In this document: positions 37,717 to 47,125 of the stretch, in pieces | How positions within the stretch are numbered: position 1 is the first letter of the stretch | Layout of the letters: each line of letters begins with the position of its first letter | Assembly (NCBI RefSeq): GCF_000829825.1 | Contig: NZ_JXSL01000030.1 | Location: forward strand, 1,123,501 to 1,187,500 | Reading direction: 5' to 3' | DNA from: Paramagnetospirillum magnetotacticum MS-1 | GTDB taxonomy: Bacteria > Pseudomonadota > Alphaproteobacteria > Rhodospirillales > Magnetospirillaceae | DNA: 64,000 nt | The notes under the pieces: model-generated | What the model was told of the DNA's origin: nothing | The model's input: only the letters and a program-made list of their open reading frames with translations | Databases searched by the model: none | Translations under genes and position numbers: made by a program

Positions 37717-38648
37717 GACGGGTCCCCTTGCTTGATGGCGGCCAGGATGCGGTCGGCCTCGATCCGCCAATCGCCCGATTTGGCGAAACCGGCGGCGGAT
37801 TTGGCGCCGAAGACGCCCGCATCGGCCCAATCGGCGATCTGGGCCTGACGCTCGGCGGTGCCGCTGGCCGAGAAGGGATCAAGCCCGACCTCGCGCACCG
37901 TCTGGGCCACTTCGCGCACTTCCTCGGCGCGGCGCCGCCCGTGCAAGATCACCCGCTGGAAGAAATAGGCGCCCAGCTTCTCCCACTCCATGCCGGGAAA
38001 GGTTTCCACCAGCGAGGCGATCACCGCGTCTTCCACGCCATAGGCCCGGGCGGTGGTGAAGCTTTCGATGACCATGGACTCCAGGCCCTTGATCATGATG
38101 GACCGGCACATCTTGGTGGCCGAGGCCACGCCCAGCGTGTCCGATGCCAGTTTGGCGGCGAAGCCCAGACCGTTGAGCAAGGGTTCCAGCGCGCCCGCCT
38201 CCGGGCCGCCCAGCAGCAGCGGCACCTTGATGCGATAAGGCGGCACCGAGGTCATCACCGCGCCCTCGACGAAGCGCCCTTGCGCCCCGGTCACCAAACT
38301 GGCGGCCTGAGTCTTGGCCTTGGGCGAGGCCGAGTTGAAATCCAGATACCAGGTCCCGGCCTTGAGCCCCGGCGCGCAAGACCCGGCCACCGCGACCGCC
38401 TGGGACGCGGTCACCGCCGAGATCACCAGGCCCGACATGGCGGCCAGGGCGGCGTGGTTCGACACCAGTTCCACCCCGAAGCGCGCCGCGTGTTCACGCA
38501 ACTCGCTCTCGGCCGCGCCGCCCAATTTGATGTCGTAGGCGGCGACGGTCACGCCTTGGGCGCGCAGATCCTCGGCGAGGATGCGGCCCACCTCGCCATA
38601 GCCGATCAGACCGATGGAGCAGTGAAGAGGGTTGTCGGGCGGAGTCAT
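37713..38648 (-). CDS. NAD(P)-dependent dehydrogenase with DUF1932 domain, step unassigned
   Basis: 311 residues. The N-terminal half is a 6-phosphogluconate-dehydrogenase-like NAD-binding domain (IGLIGYGEVGRILAEDL; about 11-27). The C-terminal half is DUF1932-like (KMCRSIMIKGLESMVIESFTTARAYGVED), with the conserved Lys of beta-hydroxyacid dehydrogenases in SATKMCRSIMIKG. Such genes accompany several ligJ/ligK clusters, but I know no assigned reaction. Reduction or oxidation of an oxo/hydroxy diacid intermediate is plausible. It follows a 126-base gap with a repeat, then overlaps ligI. Confidence 0.8.
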   Translation of the reverse strand: MTPPDNPLHCSIGLIGYGEVGRILAEDLRAQGVTVAAYDIKLGGAAESELREHAARFGVELVSNHAALAAMSGLVISAVTASQAVAVAGSCAPGLKAGTWYLDFNSASPKAKTQAASLVTGAQGRFVEGAVMTSVPPYRIKVPLLLGGPEAGALEPLLNGLGFAAKLASDTLGVASATKMCRSIMIKGLESMVIESFTTARAYGVEDAVIASLVETFPGMEWEKLGAYFFQRVILHGRRRAEEVREVAQTVREVGLDPFSASGTAERQAQIADWADAGVFGAKSAAGFAKSGDWRIEADRILAAIKQGDPS

Positions 38649-38663
38649 GACGGGCCTTTCTCC

Positions 38664-38746
38664 GTCATCCCCGCGAAAGCGGGGATCCAGGGGGTGCGTC
38701 GCCGATTTCTCCGCGACTCCTGGCCCCCCGCTTTCGCGGGGGTGAC
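38664..38746. repeat. Inverted repeat within the lig operon
   Basis: GTCATCCCCGCGAAAGCGGGGATCCAGG at the left is answered by CCTGGCCCCCCGCTTTCGCGGGGGTGAC at the right, with each arm itself a CCCCGCGAAAGCGGGG-type hairpin. This is a common dispersed element of proteobacterial intergenic DNA. It lies between ligK and the DUF1932 gene, the largest gap in the operon. Confidence 0.8.
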
Positions 38747-38774
38747 GAAGCCGGGGGGCGGTGACATCATCGGA

Positions 38775-39458
38775 CTAATCCACATACTTCAACCCCGCTG
38801 CGGCCAGGGCGTCGCGCATCTTGTACATGTCGAGGCCCAGTTCACCGGCGGCGAGGCGGGCGCGCTTGGCCGCTTCGTTGTCTTCCCGCGCCTGCGCCGC
38901 GTCGGCGGCGGCCTGGGCCACGGCGGCGGGGACCACCACCACGCCGTCGTCGTCGGCCACCACCACATCGCCCGGATTCACCAGGGCTCCGGCGCAGACG
39001 ACCGGGATATTGACCGATCCCAGCGTCGCCTTGATGGTGCCCTTGGCACTGATGGCCTTGGAGAAGACGGGGAAGTTCATGGCGGTGAGGTCTTTGACGT
39101 CCCTCACGCCCGCGTCGATCACCAGACCCACCGCGCCCCGCGCCCGGAACGAAGTGGCCAGCAGGTCGCCGAAGAAGCCGTCGGTGCAGTCGGCGGTCAC
39201 CGCCGCGATCACCACGTCACCGGGCTGAATCTGCTCGGCCGCCACATGCATCATCCAGTTGTCGCCGGGGTGCAGCAGCACGGTCACCGCCGTGCCGCAC
39301 AGATGCGCGCCGGTATAGATGGGGCGCATAGTGGGCTTCATCAGCCCGACCCGGCCCATGGCCTCGTGGATGGTGGCGACGCCGAATTTGGAGAGCTTGT
39401 CCACCGCGGCCTTGTCGGCGCGGGTGATGTTGCGTTTGACGATACCGAGATTGTTCAT
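38775..39458 (-). CDS. ligK: 4-Carboxy-4-hydroxy-2-oxoadipate aldolase
   Basis: 227 residues from [11 protein letters not shown] (39458). It is an RraA-like fold class II aldolase with [13 protein letters not shown] (about 26-38), the GRRA-type [33 protein letters not shown] and a [11 protein letters not shown] metal/pyruvate site. It yields pyruvate and oxaloacetate. LigK-type enzymes also decarboxylate oxaloacetate. It starts 2 bases after ligJ. Confidence 0.93.
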   Translation of the reverse strand: MNNLGIVKRNITRADKAAVDKLSKFGVATIHEAMGRVGLMKPTMRPIYTGAHLCGTAVTVLLHPGDNWMMHVAAEQIQPGDVVIAAVTADCTDGFFGDLLATSFRARGAVGLVIDAGVRDVKDLTAMNFPVFSKAISAKGTIKATLGSVNIPVVCAGALVNPGDVVVADDDGVVVVPAAVAQAAADAAQAREDNEAAKRARLAAGELGLDMYKMRDALAAAGLKYVD

Positions 39459-39460
39459 GG

Positions 39461-40489
39461 TCAGAGCCCCTTGGCCTTGAGCGCCCGGTCCAGGCGGGGA
39501 TAGACGCGCCGCGCATTGCCCTCGTAGACCTTGAACCGGTCTTCCTCCGAGAGATTCAGCGTGGCCTCGATGTAGCGCTTGGTGTCGTCGTAATAGTGGC
39601 CGGTCTCGGGGTCGATGCCCCTGACCGCGCCGATCATCTCGGAGGCGAACAAGATGTTGTCCACCGGGATCACCTTGGTCAGCAGGTCGATGCCCGGCTG
39701 GTGATAGACGCAGGTGTCGAAGAAGATGTTGTTCAGCAGATGGTCGCGCAGCAACGGCTTCTTCAGTTCCTGGGCCAGCCCCCGGAAGCGGCCCCAGTGA
39801 TAGGGAACCGCGCCGCCGCCGTGCGGAATGATGAACTTGAGGGTCGGAAAGTCTTTGAACAGATCCGAGGTCAGGCACTGCATGAAGGCGGTGGTGTCGG
39901 CGTTGAGGTAATGGGCGCCGGTGGTGTGGAAACATGAATTGCACGATGTGGAGACATGCACCATGGCGGGCAGTTCGTATTCCACCATGGCCTCGTAGAT
40001 GGGATACCACGAGCGGTCCGAAAGCGGCGGCGAGGTCCAGTGCCCGCCCGAAGGATCGGGATTGAGGTTGATGGCGACGAAGCCGTAATCCTTCACGCAC
40101 TTCTCGATCTCAGGGATACAGGTCTTGGGATCGACGCCAGGACTTTGCGGCAGCATGGCCGCGCCGATGAAATTGTCGGGAAACAGCCCGGCCACGCGGG
40201 CGCACAGCTCGTTGCAGATGGCGGCCCAGGTGGAACTGGTCTGGAAATCACCGATATGATGCGCCATGAAGCTGGCGCGGGGAGAGAAGATGGTGAGGTC
40301 GGAACCCCGCTCCTTCATCTTGGCCAACTGGTTGGTGATGATGGTCTCGCGCAGATCATCGTCGCTGATCTTCAGCTCCGAGACCTTTGGGGTCTGGCTT
40401 GGGTCCTTCAATCCGGCGATCTGGCGGTTGCGCCACTCCTCCAGCGCCTTGGGCGCCGTGGTGTAATGGCCGTGGATATCGATGATCAT
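39461..40489 (-). CDS. ligJ: 4-Oxalomesaconate hydratase
   Basis: 342 residues. It is an amidohydrolase-type (ACMSD-like) hydratase with [13 protein letters not shown] at the start (metal-binding H6/H8), [36 protein letters not shown] and [12 protein letters not shown]. It adds water to the LigU product to form 4-carboxy-4-hydroxy-2-oxoadipate. Its start overlaps the ligU stop (ATGA). Confidence 0.95.
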   Translation of the reverse strand: MIIDIHGHYTTAPKALEEWRNRQIAGLKDPSQTPKVSELKISDDDLRETIITNQLAKMKERGSDLTIFSPRASFMAHHIGDFQTSSTWAAICNELCARVAGLFPDNFIGAAMLPQSPGVDPKTCIPEIEKCVKDYGFVAINLNPDPSGGHWTSPPLSDRSWYPIYEAMVEYELPAMVHVSTSCNSCFHTTGAHYLNADTTAFMQCLTSDLFKDFPTLKFIIPHGGGAVPYHWGRFRGLAQELKKPLLRDHLLNNIFFDTCVYHQPGIDLLTKVIPVDNILFASEMIGAVRGIDPETGHYYDDTKRYIEATLNLSEEDRFKVYEGNARRVYPRLDRALKAKGL

Positions 40490-41577
40490 GCGGATTTTCC
40501 TTCCCAGATCGCGGCGGGGATCATCACCTCGCCCTTCATCAACAGTCGTGCGGTGCGCAGCAGCGCGGCACGAATGACTTTCTCGGGGTCTTGCGGGTCC
40601 AGTTCCAACTCGACGCTGAACTCGCCCGTGGGGTGCTCGACGGCGACGGTCTTGATGCGGCCATCGGGCACGCTGGCCAGTCCCTCGGTGACCGAGCCTT
40701 TCAGAACACAGGCGGTGGCCACGGTAACGGCGGCCAGCACGCCGATGGCGTCATGACAGACATGGGGAATGAAGCAGCGGGTTCCCACCGCGCCTCCGGT
40801 CGAGGGCGGCGCCACCAGACACATCTTGGGATAGTTCTTGGGCGTCACGTCGCCCAGGCCCATCAGGTGGCCTGCCTTGATTCGCAGGGTCTCGATGCGG
40901 GCCTTGAGTTCGGCATCGGCATTCATGGCCTCGACGCTTTCCGAGCCGTTGCGGCCCATGTCGGCGGCCCGGAACAGCACCATGGGCATGCCGTTGTCGA
41001 TACAGGTGATTTCCAGCCCGTCGATGACGTCCTTGACCCGGCCCGTGGGCAGCAGGCCGGAACAGACCGATCCGGCGGTGTCGAGGAAGTTGATGGCGAT
41101 GGGGGCAGAACTGCCGGGCACCCCGTCGATACGGGCCTCGCCTTCGTAGTTCACGCGGCCGCCGGGGGTCTGGACCGTGATGTCGCAGGCCATATGGGTA
41201 TTAAGCGTCAGCACGCGCAGGGTGGTGGTTTCGCCTTGAGGTTTGACGATGCCGCGCTCCAGGGCGAAGGGCACCACGGCGGCCAGCATATTGCCGCAAT
41301 TGGGCGTGGTGTCGACGGTGTCGGAATTGGGCTGCAACTGGGCGAACAGGAAGTCGAGATCGATTCCGTCCGTTGTGCTGGGCCGCACGATGCCCACTTT
41401 GCTGGTCAGGGGATGGCCCCCGCCCAACCCGTCGATCTGGCGGGCATGGGGCGAGCCCATGACGGCCAGCAGCACCTTGTCCCGCAGGGCGACATCGGAC
41501 GGCAGGTCGCTCTCCACAAAGAACGGCCCGCGCGATGTGCCGCCGCGCATGAACAGGCAAGGGATCGGGGTCTGCAT
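40486..41577 (-). CDS. ligU: 4-Oxalomesaconate tautomerase (PrpF family)
   Basis: 363 residues from the ATG at 41577 (MQTPIPCLFMRGGTSRG), preceded by GGGAGG at the right distance; the in-frame ATG at 41610 lies inside a palindrome and is less likely. The PrpF/diaminopimelate-epimerase fold is shown by MRGGTSRGPFF, GLGGGHPLTSKVGIV and TPNCGNMLAA. LigU/GalD interconverts oxalomesaconate tautomers so that LigJ can act. It is the first structural gene of the operon, downstream of the LysR gene. Confidence 0.93.
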   Translation of the reverse strand: MQTPIPCLFMRGGTSRGPFFVESDLPSDVALRDKVLLAVMGSPHARQIDGLGGGHPLTSKVGIVRPSTTDGIDLDFLFAQLQPNSDTVDTTPNCGNMLAAVVPFALERGIVKPQGETTTLRVLTLNTHMACDITVQTPGGRVNYEGEARIDGVPGSSAPIAINFLDTAGSVCSGLLPTGRVKDVIDGLEITCIDNGMPMVLFRAADMGRNGSESVEAMNADAELKARIETLRIKAGHLMGLGDVTPKNYPKMCLVAPPSTGGAVGTRCFIPHVCHDAIGVLAAVTVATACVLKGSVTEGLASVPDGRIKTVAVEHPTGEFSVELELDPQDPEKVIRAALLRTARLLMKGEVMIPAAIWEGKSA

Positions 41578-41602
41578 GACGTCGGGCCTCCCAGCATTCG
41601 AC

Positions 41603-41619
41603 TTTGTCATGGTGACAAA
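41603..41619. promoter_or_regulatory. Perfect palindrome upstream of ligU
   Basis: TTTGTCA-TGG-TGACAAA, a 17-base perfect palindrome with 7-base arms, 26-42 bases ahead of the ligU start codon. It does not have the T-N11-A form expected for a LysR protein, so it may bind a second regulator or act downstream of the transcription start. Confidence 0.6.
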
Positions 41620-41659
41620 TCCGCGCCGGTTCACCAAGCCCCCCTGGGGCACTTTCAGC

Positions 41660-41676
41660 TATAGCAGATTGTTATA
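41660..41676. promoter_or_regulatory. Candidate LysR-type operator between lysR and ligU
   Basis: TATAGCA-GAT-TGTTATA, an interrupted palindrome with one mismatch in seven, containing the T-N11-A pattern typical of LysR sites. It lies 83-99 bases upstream of the ligU start and just after the lysR stop, so it is placed to control the lig operon. Confidence 0.55.
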
Positions 41677-41688
41677 ACTGGAATGGTT

Positions 41689-42576
41689 TTAGTCCATTTC
41701 TGTTTTCACCAGATCCTGCAACAGGGCCATGGCGCGGCGCCCCAGCGGCGTGATGGGTTTGTGGGCGGAAACGGCCATGAACAAGGTGCTGGACACGGAA
41801 GGGTCCACCAGTCGGCGCAGGCTGAAGGTTCCGGCGCGGCGCCAGGAGGCCAGGGCTGTCTCGGTCAGCACCGCATGGCCATAGCCAGCTGCCACCAGAT
41901 CCAGGATGGAGGGGATGGAGGACACTTCCATCACCACTTTGAGGCGCACCCCGGCAAAACCCGCCTGGGCCTCCAGAAGACGGCGCATGGCGTGGCCGCG
42001 TTCGGGCAGGATCAGGGGATAGGCCCCCAATTCCGACCAGCGCAGAGGGGCGGAACTCTCGTCGGCCGGTCCCACCAAACCCAGCGGCTCGTCAGTGAGG
42101 CGGGTCACCTCGATGGCCGGGTTGGGCTCGGGATTGTGGACCAGGCCCAGATCGACGCGGCCAGTGGCGATCCATTCGGTGACATGGGTGGACAGGCCCT
42201 CGACGATGGCCAGACGCGCCTTGGGCAAGGTGGTGCGGAAGCGTTCCACCAAAGGCAGGATCAAGCGCCGTCCGATGCTGGGCGGCAATCCGATGACGAT
42301 GCGGCCCGCCGGTTCGCCGCGCGCCGATTCCAGATCCTCGGTGGCGCGTTCCACCGATTGCAAAATGCCCACCGCATGGTCGAACAGCTTTTGTCCGGCC
42401 TCGGTCAGGGCCACGCCGCGCCCGGTACGGTGCAGCAGATTGGCGCGCAGATCGGTTTCCAGCAGCCGCACTTGGCGCGACAGCGCGGGCTGGGCGATAT
42501 CAAGCACCATGGCCGCCTTGCTGAAGCTGCCCAGCTCGGCGACGCGCACGAAATATTCCAGCTGTTTGAGGTTCAT
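41689..42576 (-). CDS. LysR-type regulator of the lig operon
   Basis: 295 residues from MNLKQLEYFVRVAELGSFSKAA (42576). The N-terminal winged helix-turn-helix (LDIAQPALSRQVRLLE) is typical. The ligand domain (about 90-295) has GLPPSIGRRLILPLVERF and SSILDLVAAGYGHAVL-like sequence. Upstream of and on the same strand as ligU-pcaK, it is the likely activator with a pathway intermediate as inducer. It may be co-transcribed with queD (11 bases apart). Confidence 0.9.
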   Translation of the reverse strand: MNLKQLEYFVRVAELGSFSKAAMVLDIAQPALSRQVRLLETDLRANLLHRTGRGVALTEAGQKLFDHAVGILQSVERATEDLESARGEPAGRIVIGLPPSIGRRLILPLVERFRTTLPKARLAIVEGLSTHVTEWIATGRVDLGLVHNPEPNPAIEVTRLTDEPLGLVGPADESSAPLRWSELGAYPLILPERGHAMRRLLEAQAGFAGVRLKVVMEVSSIPSILDLVAAGYGHAVLTETALASWRRAGTFSLRRLVDPSVSSTLFMAVSAHKPITPLGRRAMALLQDLVKTEMD

Positions 42577-42587
42577 GGGCGCCCTCG

Positions 42588-43112
42588 TCAGGCCGGGGCG
42601 TATTCCGCCATGCAGTTGGGAGTCTCCCAGACGCGGACCGCCACCAGCCGGGCGGTGGCGTCGGAGCGTTTGCGCACCGGGGCGACCAGCACCTCGAACC
42701 AGTGCTTGGCCAGGCATTCGGCGGTGGGTTGGAAGGGCACCACATATAGCTTGGTGCCCATGCGCGTGCTGGTGGTCAGCGCCGCGCCCTTCTCCTTGAC
42801 CTCGGCCAGGATGGATTCGGCCCACCCCACCGCGCCTTGGGGCGCGAACAGGGCCAACAGTTCCCCATCGGCCGAAGAGGCGATGAAGCCGTGATCGCAC
42901 GGCGCGTCGATGAGACGCATCATCTCGTCCTTGAGAAAGCCGAAATCCACCACCATGTCGGTCTGCTCGCCGCTGGGATGCAGGTGCGACGCCTCGCACT
43001 CCACCTCGATCACATAGCGGTGGCCGTGCAGGTTCCGGCATTTGGAGCCGTGGGTCATGATGCGGTGTCCGGCATCGATCTCGATGCGGCGGCGGACGCG
43101 GAAGGTGGACAT
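42588..43112 (-). CDS. queD: 6-Carboxytetrahydropterin synthase QueD
   Basis: 174 residues. The zinc histidines are in DAGHR (H16) and LHGHRY (H29, H31), and the catalytic Cys is C25 (SKCRNLHGH). At 174 residues it is longer than the E. coli enzyme; the extra length lies in the middle (FIASSADGELLALFAPQGAVGW). It converts dihydroneopterin triphosphate to 6-carboxytetrahydropterin in queuosine synthesis. Its ATG directly follows the queE stop (TAGATG). Confidence 0.92.
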   Translation of the reverse strand: MSTFRVRRRIEIDAGHRIMTHGSKCRNLHGHRYVIEVECEASHLHPSGEQTDMVVDFGFLKDEMMRLIDAPCDHGFIASSADGELLALFAPQGAVGWAESILAEVKEKGAALTTSTRMGTKLYVVPFQPTAECLAKHWFEVLVAPVRKRSDATARLVAVRVWETPNCMAEYAPA

Positions 43113-43721
43113 CTAAGGTATTCCAACGATCTTGTGGGTCTGCAGGCTGAGCCGCCAGCGCGGATGAGTCAAGCAATGGGCGATGGCGGCGGCGGTATTG
43201 GCGGCCCGATCCGGCCCGTCCATGGGCTGGAGCAGGAAATGGGCGAAGTCCAGATGCTCGAAAGCTTCGGGCGCCGCGCCGTCCTGGGGGAAGACCAGTT
43301 TCAACTCGTCGCCCCTGGTCACCATCAGCTCTGTCCCGGCCTTGGGGCTGACGCAGACCCAGTCCAGGCCGGAGGGCAGACCCAATGTGCCGTTGGTTTC
43401 CACCGCCACCGAAAAGCCCAGGCCGTGCAGCGCATGGATCAGCGTCTCGTCCAGTTGCAGGCCCGGCTCGCCGCCGGTCACCACCACATAGCGGGTGGAG
43501 CCGCCCACGGCTTTCACCGCCTCGGCCAGGCTTTGGGCATCGGAATATTTTACGCCGCCGACGAAGTCGGTGTCGCAGAAACGGCAGACGGCCTTGGCGC
43601 GGTCTTCCTGGCGTCCGCTCCACAAATTGCAGCCGGAAAAGCGCAGGAAGACCGCCGCGCGGCCCGCCTGGACGCCTTCGCCCTGCAAGGAGTGGAAGAT
43701 TTCGCGGACGGTGTAGGACAT
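43113..43721 (-). CDS. queE: 7-Carboxy-7-deazaguanine synthase QueE
   Basis: 202 residues from MSYTVREIFHSLQGEG (43721). The radical SAM cysteines are C31, C46 and C49 (CX14CX2C, the Burkholderia-type QueE spacing, rather than CX3CX2C). TGGEPGLQLDE and SPKAGTE are also present. It forms the deazaguanine ring from the QueD product. The window holds only queD and queE of the pathway. Confidence 0.93.
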   Translation of the reverse strand: MSYTVREIFHSLQGEGVQAGRAAVFLRFSGCNLWSGRQEDRAKAVCRFCDTDFVGGVKYSDAQSLAEAVKAVGGSTRYVVVTGGEPGLQLDETLIHALHGLGFSVAVETNGTLGLPSGLDWVCVSPKAGTELMVTRGDELKLVFPQDGAAPEAFEHLDFAHFLLQPMDGPDRAANTAAAIAHCLTHPRWRLSLQTHKIVGIP

Positions 43722-43744
43722 GAGACCGGCGATCCTTTGGTGCC

Positions 43745-43806
43745 GCCGGTCTCCTGCCGCCATTGCGGCGGCGGCCAAGGGCGCGGGAGCGCCCGCCCGG
43801 CGAGGG
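43745..43806. repeat. 62-bp dispersed repeat, copy B
   Basis: Aligns ungapped with 4282-4343 at 53 of 62 positions. Centre GCCGCC-ATTGC-GGCGGC forms a hairpin; the right end is GCCCGGCGAGGG. It sits in the gap between queE and the small unknown gene. Confidence 0.75.
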
Positions 43807-43816
43807 GCTAATAAAA

Positions 43817-44158
43817 TCAGTGATCCGAGCCGTGGAGAATTTCGTCGGTGATGCCGGTCTCGTAGTCCAGCCCGGCAGGCGTCAGGGTCACCGCCATGGG
43901 AAAGCTGGCGCGGATCAGGCCCTTGCGCTCCAGCGCCACCCAGACCGCGCCATTGGCCAGGCCCGAAGCGTCCTTGCTCATCACCACCTTGCGGCCGACG
44001 TGGAAGTGGTTGCCATGGGGATGGGGCAGCGCCGACAAGAAGACCTCGCCGCTTTCGGTACGGGTCGAGGTCTCGGGATGGCGGGCCAGTTCCTGGAACA
44101 GGACCAGGGTCTTCAATTGCAGCGCATTGAGCTTCAAGGGATTGGCGCGGGGCGGCAT
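43817..44158 (-). CDS. Hypothetical protein
   Basis: 113 residues from the ATG at 44158, which follows a GAGGAG site; an ATG at 44197 in frame is possible. I do not recognise a named family. The start (ANPLKLNALQLKTLVLFQELA) looks helix-turn-helix-like, and ALERKGLIRASFP with AVTLTPAGLDYE resembles the wing of a winged-helix domain, so a small DNA-binding protein is possible. The middle has a His-rich patch (LPHPHGNHFHVGRKVV). No membrane segment. Confidence 0.6.
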   Translation of the reverse strand: MPPRANPLKLNALQLKTLVLFQELARHPETSTRTESGEVFLSALPHPHGNHFHVGRKVVMSKDASGLANGAVWVALERKGLIRASFPMAVTLTPAGLDYETGITDEILHGSDH

Positions 44159-44246
44159 GGGCGTCGACTCCTCAAGGGGATTGGGGGGCGGCATCATGGC
44201 ACCTGCCGCCCCCCGATTCCAAGAGTCCTTGCCGCAAGACTGGCGA

Positions 44247-45932
44247 TCAGGCGGCGATTTCACGCAGAAAGGCCGAGACTTCCCGTTCCAGTTCACTGCT
44301 TTGGCTGCGCAGCTGATCGGCGGCGGCGAATACGGTCCGGGCCATGGCGCCGGTCTCGCTGGCCGCGCCCACTACGCCGGTGATGTTGTGCACCACCTCG
44401 CGCGTGCCCGCGGCGGCGTGTTCCACATTGCGCGAGATCTCGGAGGCTGCGGCGCCCTGCTGCTCCACGGCGCCCGCGATGGAAGCAGACATCTCGTTGA
44501 TATGGGCGATAGTCTGGGCGATTCCGGCCAGGGCGGCCACGGCTGTACCCGTTTCTTCCCTTACGGCGGCGATCTGGCGCGCGATATCCTCGGTGGCGCG
44601 CGAGGTCTGGCCCGCCAGATTCTTCACCTCGTGGGCCACCACGGCAAATCCCTTGCCCGCCTCGCCAGCGCGGGCCGATTCGATGGTGGCGTTCAAGGCC
44701 AGCAGATTGGTCTGGCTGGCGATATCGTTGATCAGGCTGAGAACCTGACCGATCCGCTCCACCGCCTCGGTCAGGCCGGAGATGCGGCCATTGGCGGCCT
44801 CGGCCTCGCGCGATGCCGCTTCGACGATGGTGGTGGATTGACGGACCTGGGAGGAAATCTCCTCGATGGAAGCGGAGAGTTGGCTGCCCGCCGAGGCCAC
44901 GCTTTCCACGCTGGCCGCCGATTGCTCGGTGGCGGCCGAGACGGCGGCGCCCTGGGCGTGCGTCTGCTGGGCATTGGCCGACAGGTTTTCCGAAGCGGAA
45001 TGCAGTTTCTCGGCGGACTCCTTGATCCGTCCCAACATGGCGATCACCGCCTGGTCAAAGCGCCGCGTGGCGGCCTCGATCCGCTGCTGGCGGGCTTGAA
45101 GCCGCGCCTGGTCGTCATGCTCGGCCAGGCGGCGGGCCTCGGCCTCGATCAGACCCTGGCGCCAGCCGTCCAGGGCGCGGGCCAGGGGGCCGACCTCGTC
45201 CGTGCGATGGGTTTCGGGCACCTTGGCGTCAAGCGCGCCGCCGCCCAAACGGCCCACGGCTTCGCCCAGGCGCGCCAGGGGCGCGATGATCGCCCGCGAC
45301 ATGCCCGCCACCAAGGCCATGGTTGCCAGGGCGAAGACGAGAGTGATGGCCGTCACCAGGATCTTGTAGGTGGCTTCGCTGTCGGCGGCCTGGGCTTCCA
45401 CCGCCTTGGACAAAGCGTCGGAGCGGGTCACCACGGTATCAATGGCCGCCCGATGGGCGGCGTAGTCGGCGCTGAGGCTTTTGAAGGACGCCTGGGCCGC
45501 GGCCAGATCGCCCCGTTCCAGGGCGGGGAAATAGGTGCCGAAGACCTGATCGTAGAAGCGGAGGGCGGGTTTGTAGGACTCCACCAGCAGCCCGTCCTTC
45601 ACCGAGACATCCAGATCCTGGGCCTGCCAGTACTGATGGCGGTCGTCGTAATCCTTGCGCAGGCGGGTCATGGCCGTCTTGAACTCGGCCAGTTCGGCGG
45701 GGGTGGCGGTCAGTGCCTGTGAGGCGACCAGATAGGATTCAAGGATGTATTCGGGCGGAGGAAGGATGTCGGCCACCAGATCCTTGACCTGGACGATGCG
45801 GCCATAAACCGGCCCATTGACCTTGAGTTCGCCCAGGACCATTCCCCAGGCCAGGGAAATTCCCGCCAGCACGATGGCAATGGTAAAGGCAAGGGCGGTC
45901 AGCTTGCCCTTGAGCGTGACGAAACTCGGCAT
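44247..45932 (-). CDS. Methyl-accepting chemotaxis protein
   Basis: 561 residues. One helix near the N-terminus ([24 protein letters not shown]). A ~160-residue helical periplasmic sensor follows ([20 protein letters not shown] is the notable front, seen in some MCP sensors). Then a second helix ([21 protein letters not shown]), HAMP, and the signalling domain with [29 protein letters not shown] at the tip. Its long AT-rich upstream region probably carries its own promoter. It is not the close paralogue of the first MCP; the sensor domains differ. Confidence 0.95.
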   Translation of the reverse strand: MPSFVTLKGKLTALAFTIAIVLAGISLAWGMVLGELKVNGPVYGRIVQVKDLVADILPPPEYILESYLVASQALTATPAELAEFKTAMTRLRKDYDDRHQYWQAQDLDVSVKDGLLVESYKPALRFYDQVFGTYFPALERGDLAAAQASFKSLSADYAAHRAAIDTVVTRSDALSKAVEAQAADSEATYKILVTAITLVFALATMALVAGMSRAIIAPLARLGEAVGRLGGGALDAKVPETHRTDEVGPLARALDGWRQGLIEAEARRLAEHDDQARLQARQQRIEAATRRFDQAVIAMLGRIKESAEKLHSASENLSANAQQTHAQGAAVSAATEQSAASVESVASAGSQLSASIEEISSQVRQSTTIVEAASREAEAANGRISGLTEAVERIGQVLSLINDIASQTNLLALNATIESARAGEAGKGFAVVAHEVKNLAGQTSRATEDIARQIAAVREETGTAVAALAGIAQTIAHINEMSASIAGAVEQQGAAASEISRNVEHAAAGTREVVHNITGVVGAASETGAMARTVFAAADQLRSQSSELEREVSAFLREIAA

Positions 45933-46258
45933 TCCTGGTCTCCGGGAACGGGATCATTGGTGGGCGCGCGGGCGCCCAAAATTTAATCAGATACAAAGCC
46001 TAAGGATTAGGCGGTGGGGTTGTATCAAAAAATAGGCAAATTTCAACGTAAAGAATCAATGGAATAGAAAATTTAATACTTCTGTCAAAATCTCATATTT
46101 CCATGGTTATGGCGGCGCCTGTTGCATTAATGGGACTCTATTATCCGCAATTCACCGGGAAGACATGTTCACACGCAATTTTGATTGCATGTTCATAGAA
46201 ATTCTATCAATTGAAATTGCTTGTGGCGTCGAATGAGTTCATTCACCGTGACTTGGCG
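45933..46258. other. AT-rich intergenic region
   Basis: 326 bases without a credible gene, far more AT-rich than the surroundings. It holds short palindromes such as TAGAAATTCTA (about 46195-46205) and CAATTGAAATTG, and two ATGTTCA words (about 46164 and 46190). It likely holds the promoter of the chemoreceptor gene to the left, and the end of rsmE to the right. No tRNA-like fold is seen. Confidence 0.6.
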
Positions 46259-47023
46259 TCACGGCGAAGAACGGGGCGGGGCCTGCCAGTCGCCCGTCAG
46301 CGCCTGGACCACGGCCAGGGCGGCGATGGCGGCGGTTTCGGCCCTGAGGATTCTCGGCCCCAATCCCACGGCGCGGGCAAAGGATTTCGAGCCGATCAGG
46401 CGACGCTCCTCCGCGTCGAATCCCCCCTCGGGGCCGACCAGCAGCGCCAGCTTTTCGCCCGGCATGCCGTTCAGCACATGGGCCAGGGGGATTCCGCTTC
46501 CACCTTCATCCAGAAACAGCAAAATGCGGTCGGTGGGCCAGTCGGCCAACACCTTGTCCAGAGGACAGGGTTCGGACAGTTGCGGCACGCTCAGGCGCTC
46601 GCACTGCTCGGCCGCCTCGATCAGATGGGCGCGCAGCCGGTCGGTATTGACCCGTCCCGCATTGGTGCGCCGGGTAAAGACGGGCATAAGCAATGACACG
46701 CCCAGCTCCGCCGCCTTTTCCACCACCAGATCGGTGCGGTCTTTCTTCAAGGGCGCGGCCAGCAGCCACAAATCGGGTTCGGGGGCCTGGGGCCGGGTCT
46801 GGCGCTCCGGCACCAGGGCGGCGCCCGCCTTGGGCAGTGCTGCGATCCGCGCCGCCCACTCGCCGTCGGTTCCGTTGAACAGCAACACCATCTCACCCAG
46901 TTCGGCGCGCATCACCGAGGCCAGGTAATGGGTCTGGTCGCGGGTCAGCGCCACGGCCACGCCCTCCGAGAGAGGGGCGTCGACGAAGAGGCGGAAACGG
47001 GGCCGGGACGTGGTGTCGCTCAT
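46259..47023 (-). CDS. rsmE: 16S rRNA m3U1498 methyltransferase RsmE
   Basis: 254 residues, a SPOUT-type enzyme. The N-terminal PUA-like part has [13 protein letters not shown]. The knot region shows [17 protein letters not shown] (about 90-106), [16 protein letters not shown], and [13 protein letters not shown] (about 191-203) as the SAM-binding loop, ending [16 protein letters not shown]. It methylates U1498 of 16S rRNA. It is divergent from def. Confidence 0.95.
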   Translation of the reverse strand: MSDTTSRPRFRLFVDAPLSEGVAVALTRDQTHYLASVMRAELGEMVLLFNGTDGEWAARIAALPKAGAALVPERQTRPQAPEPDLWLLAAPLKKDRTDLVVEKAAELGVSLLMPVFTRRTNAGRVNTDRLRAHLIEAAEQCERLSVPQLSEPCPLDKVLADWPTDRILLFLDEGGSGIPLAHVLNGMPGEKLALLVGPEGGFDAEERRLIGSKSFARAVGLGPRILRAETAAIAALAVVQALTGDWQAPPRSSP

Positions 47024-47125
47024 GGCTTCCTTTTACGCCGACGGCTTCCATTGGGGAAGCGTGCTTGACCTCGCCCTCGACCCGGCCTATGTCGGACGGA
47101 CGAGATTTTCGTCGAAGGTTCCGTC

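Noticed and set aside
41578-41652. Longer ligU start (ATG at 41610 or the open frame to 41652)
   Set aside because: It would place coding sequence over the perfect palindrome; the ATG at 41577 has a GGGAGG site.
43817-44158. MarR-type regulator
   Set aside because: Some winged-helix-like sequence, but too short and without a clear helix-turn-helix; left as hypothetical.
45933-46258. Small RNA or tRNA in the AT-rich gap
   Set aside because: Short palindromes only; no cloverleaf, no terminator with a T-run.
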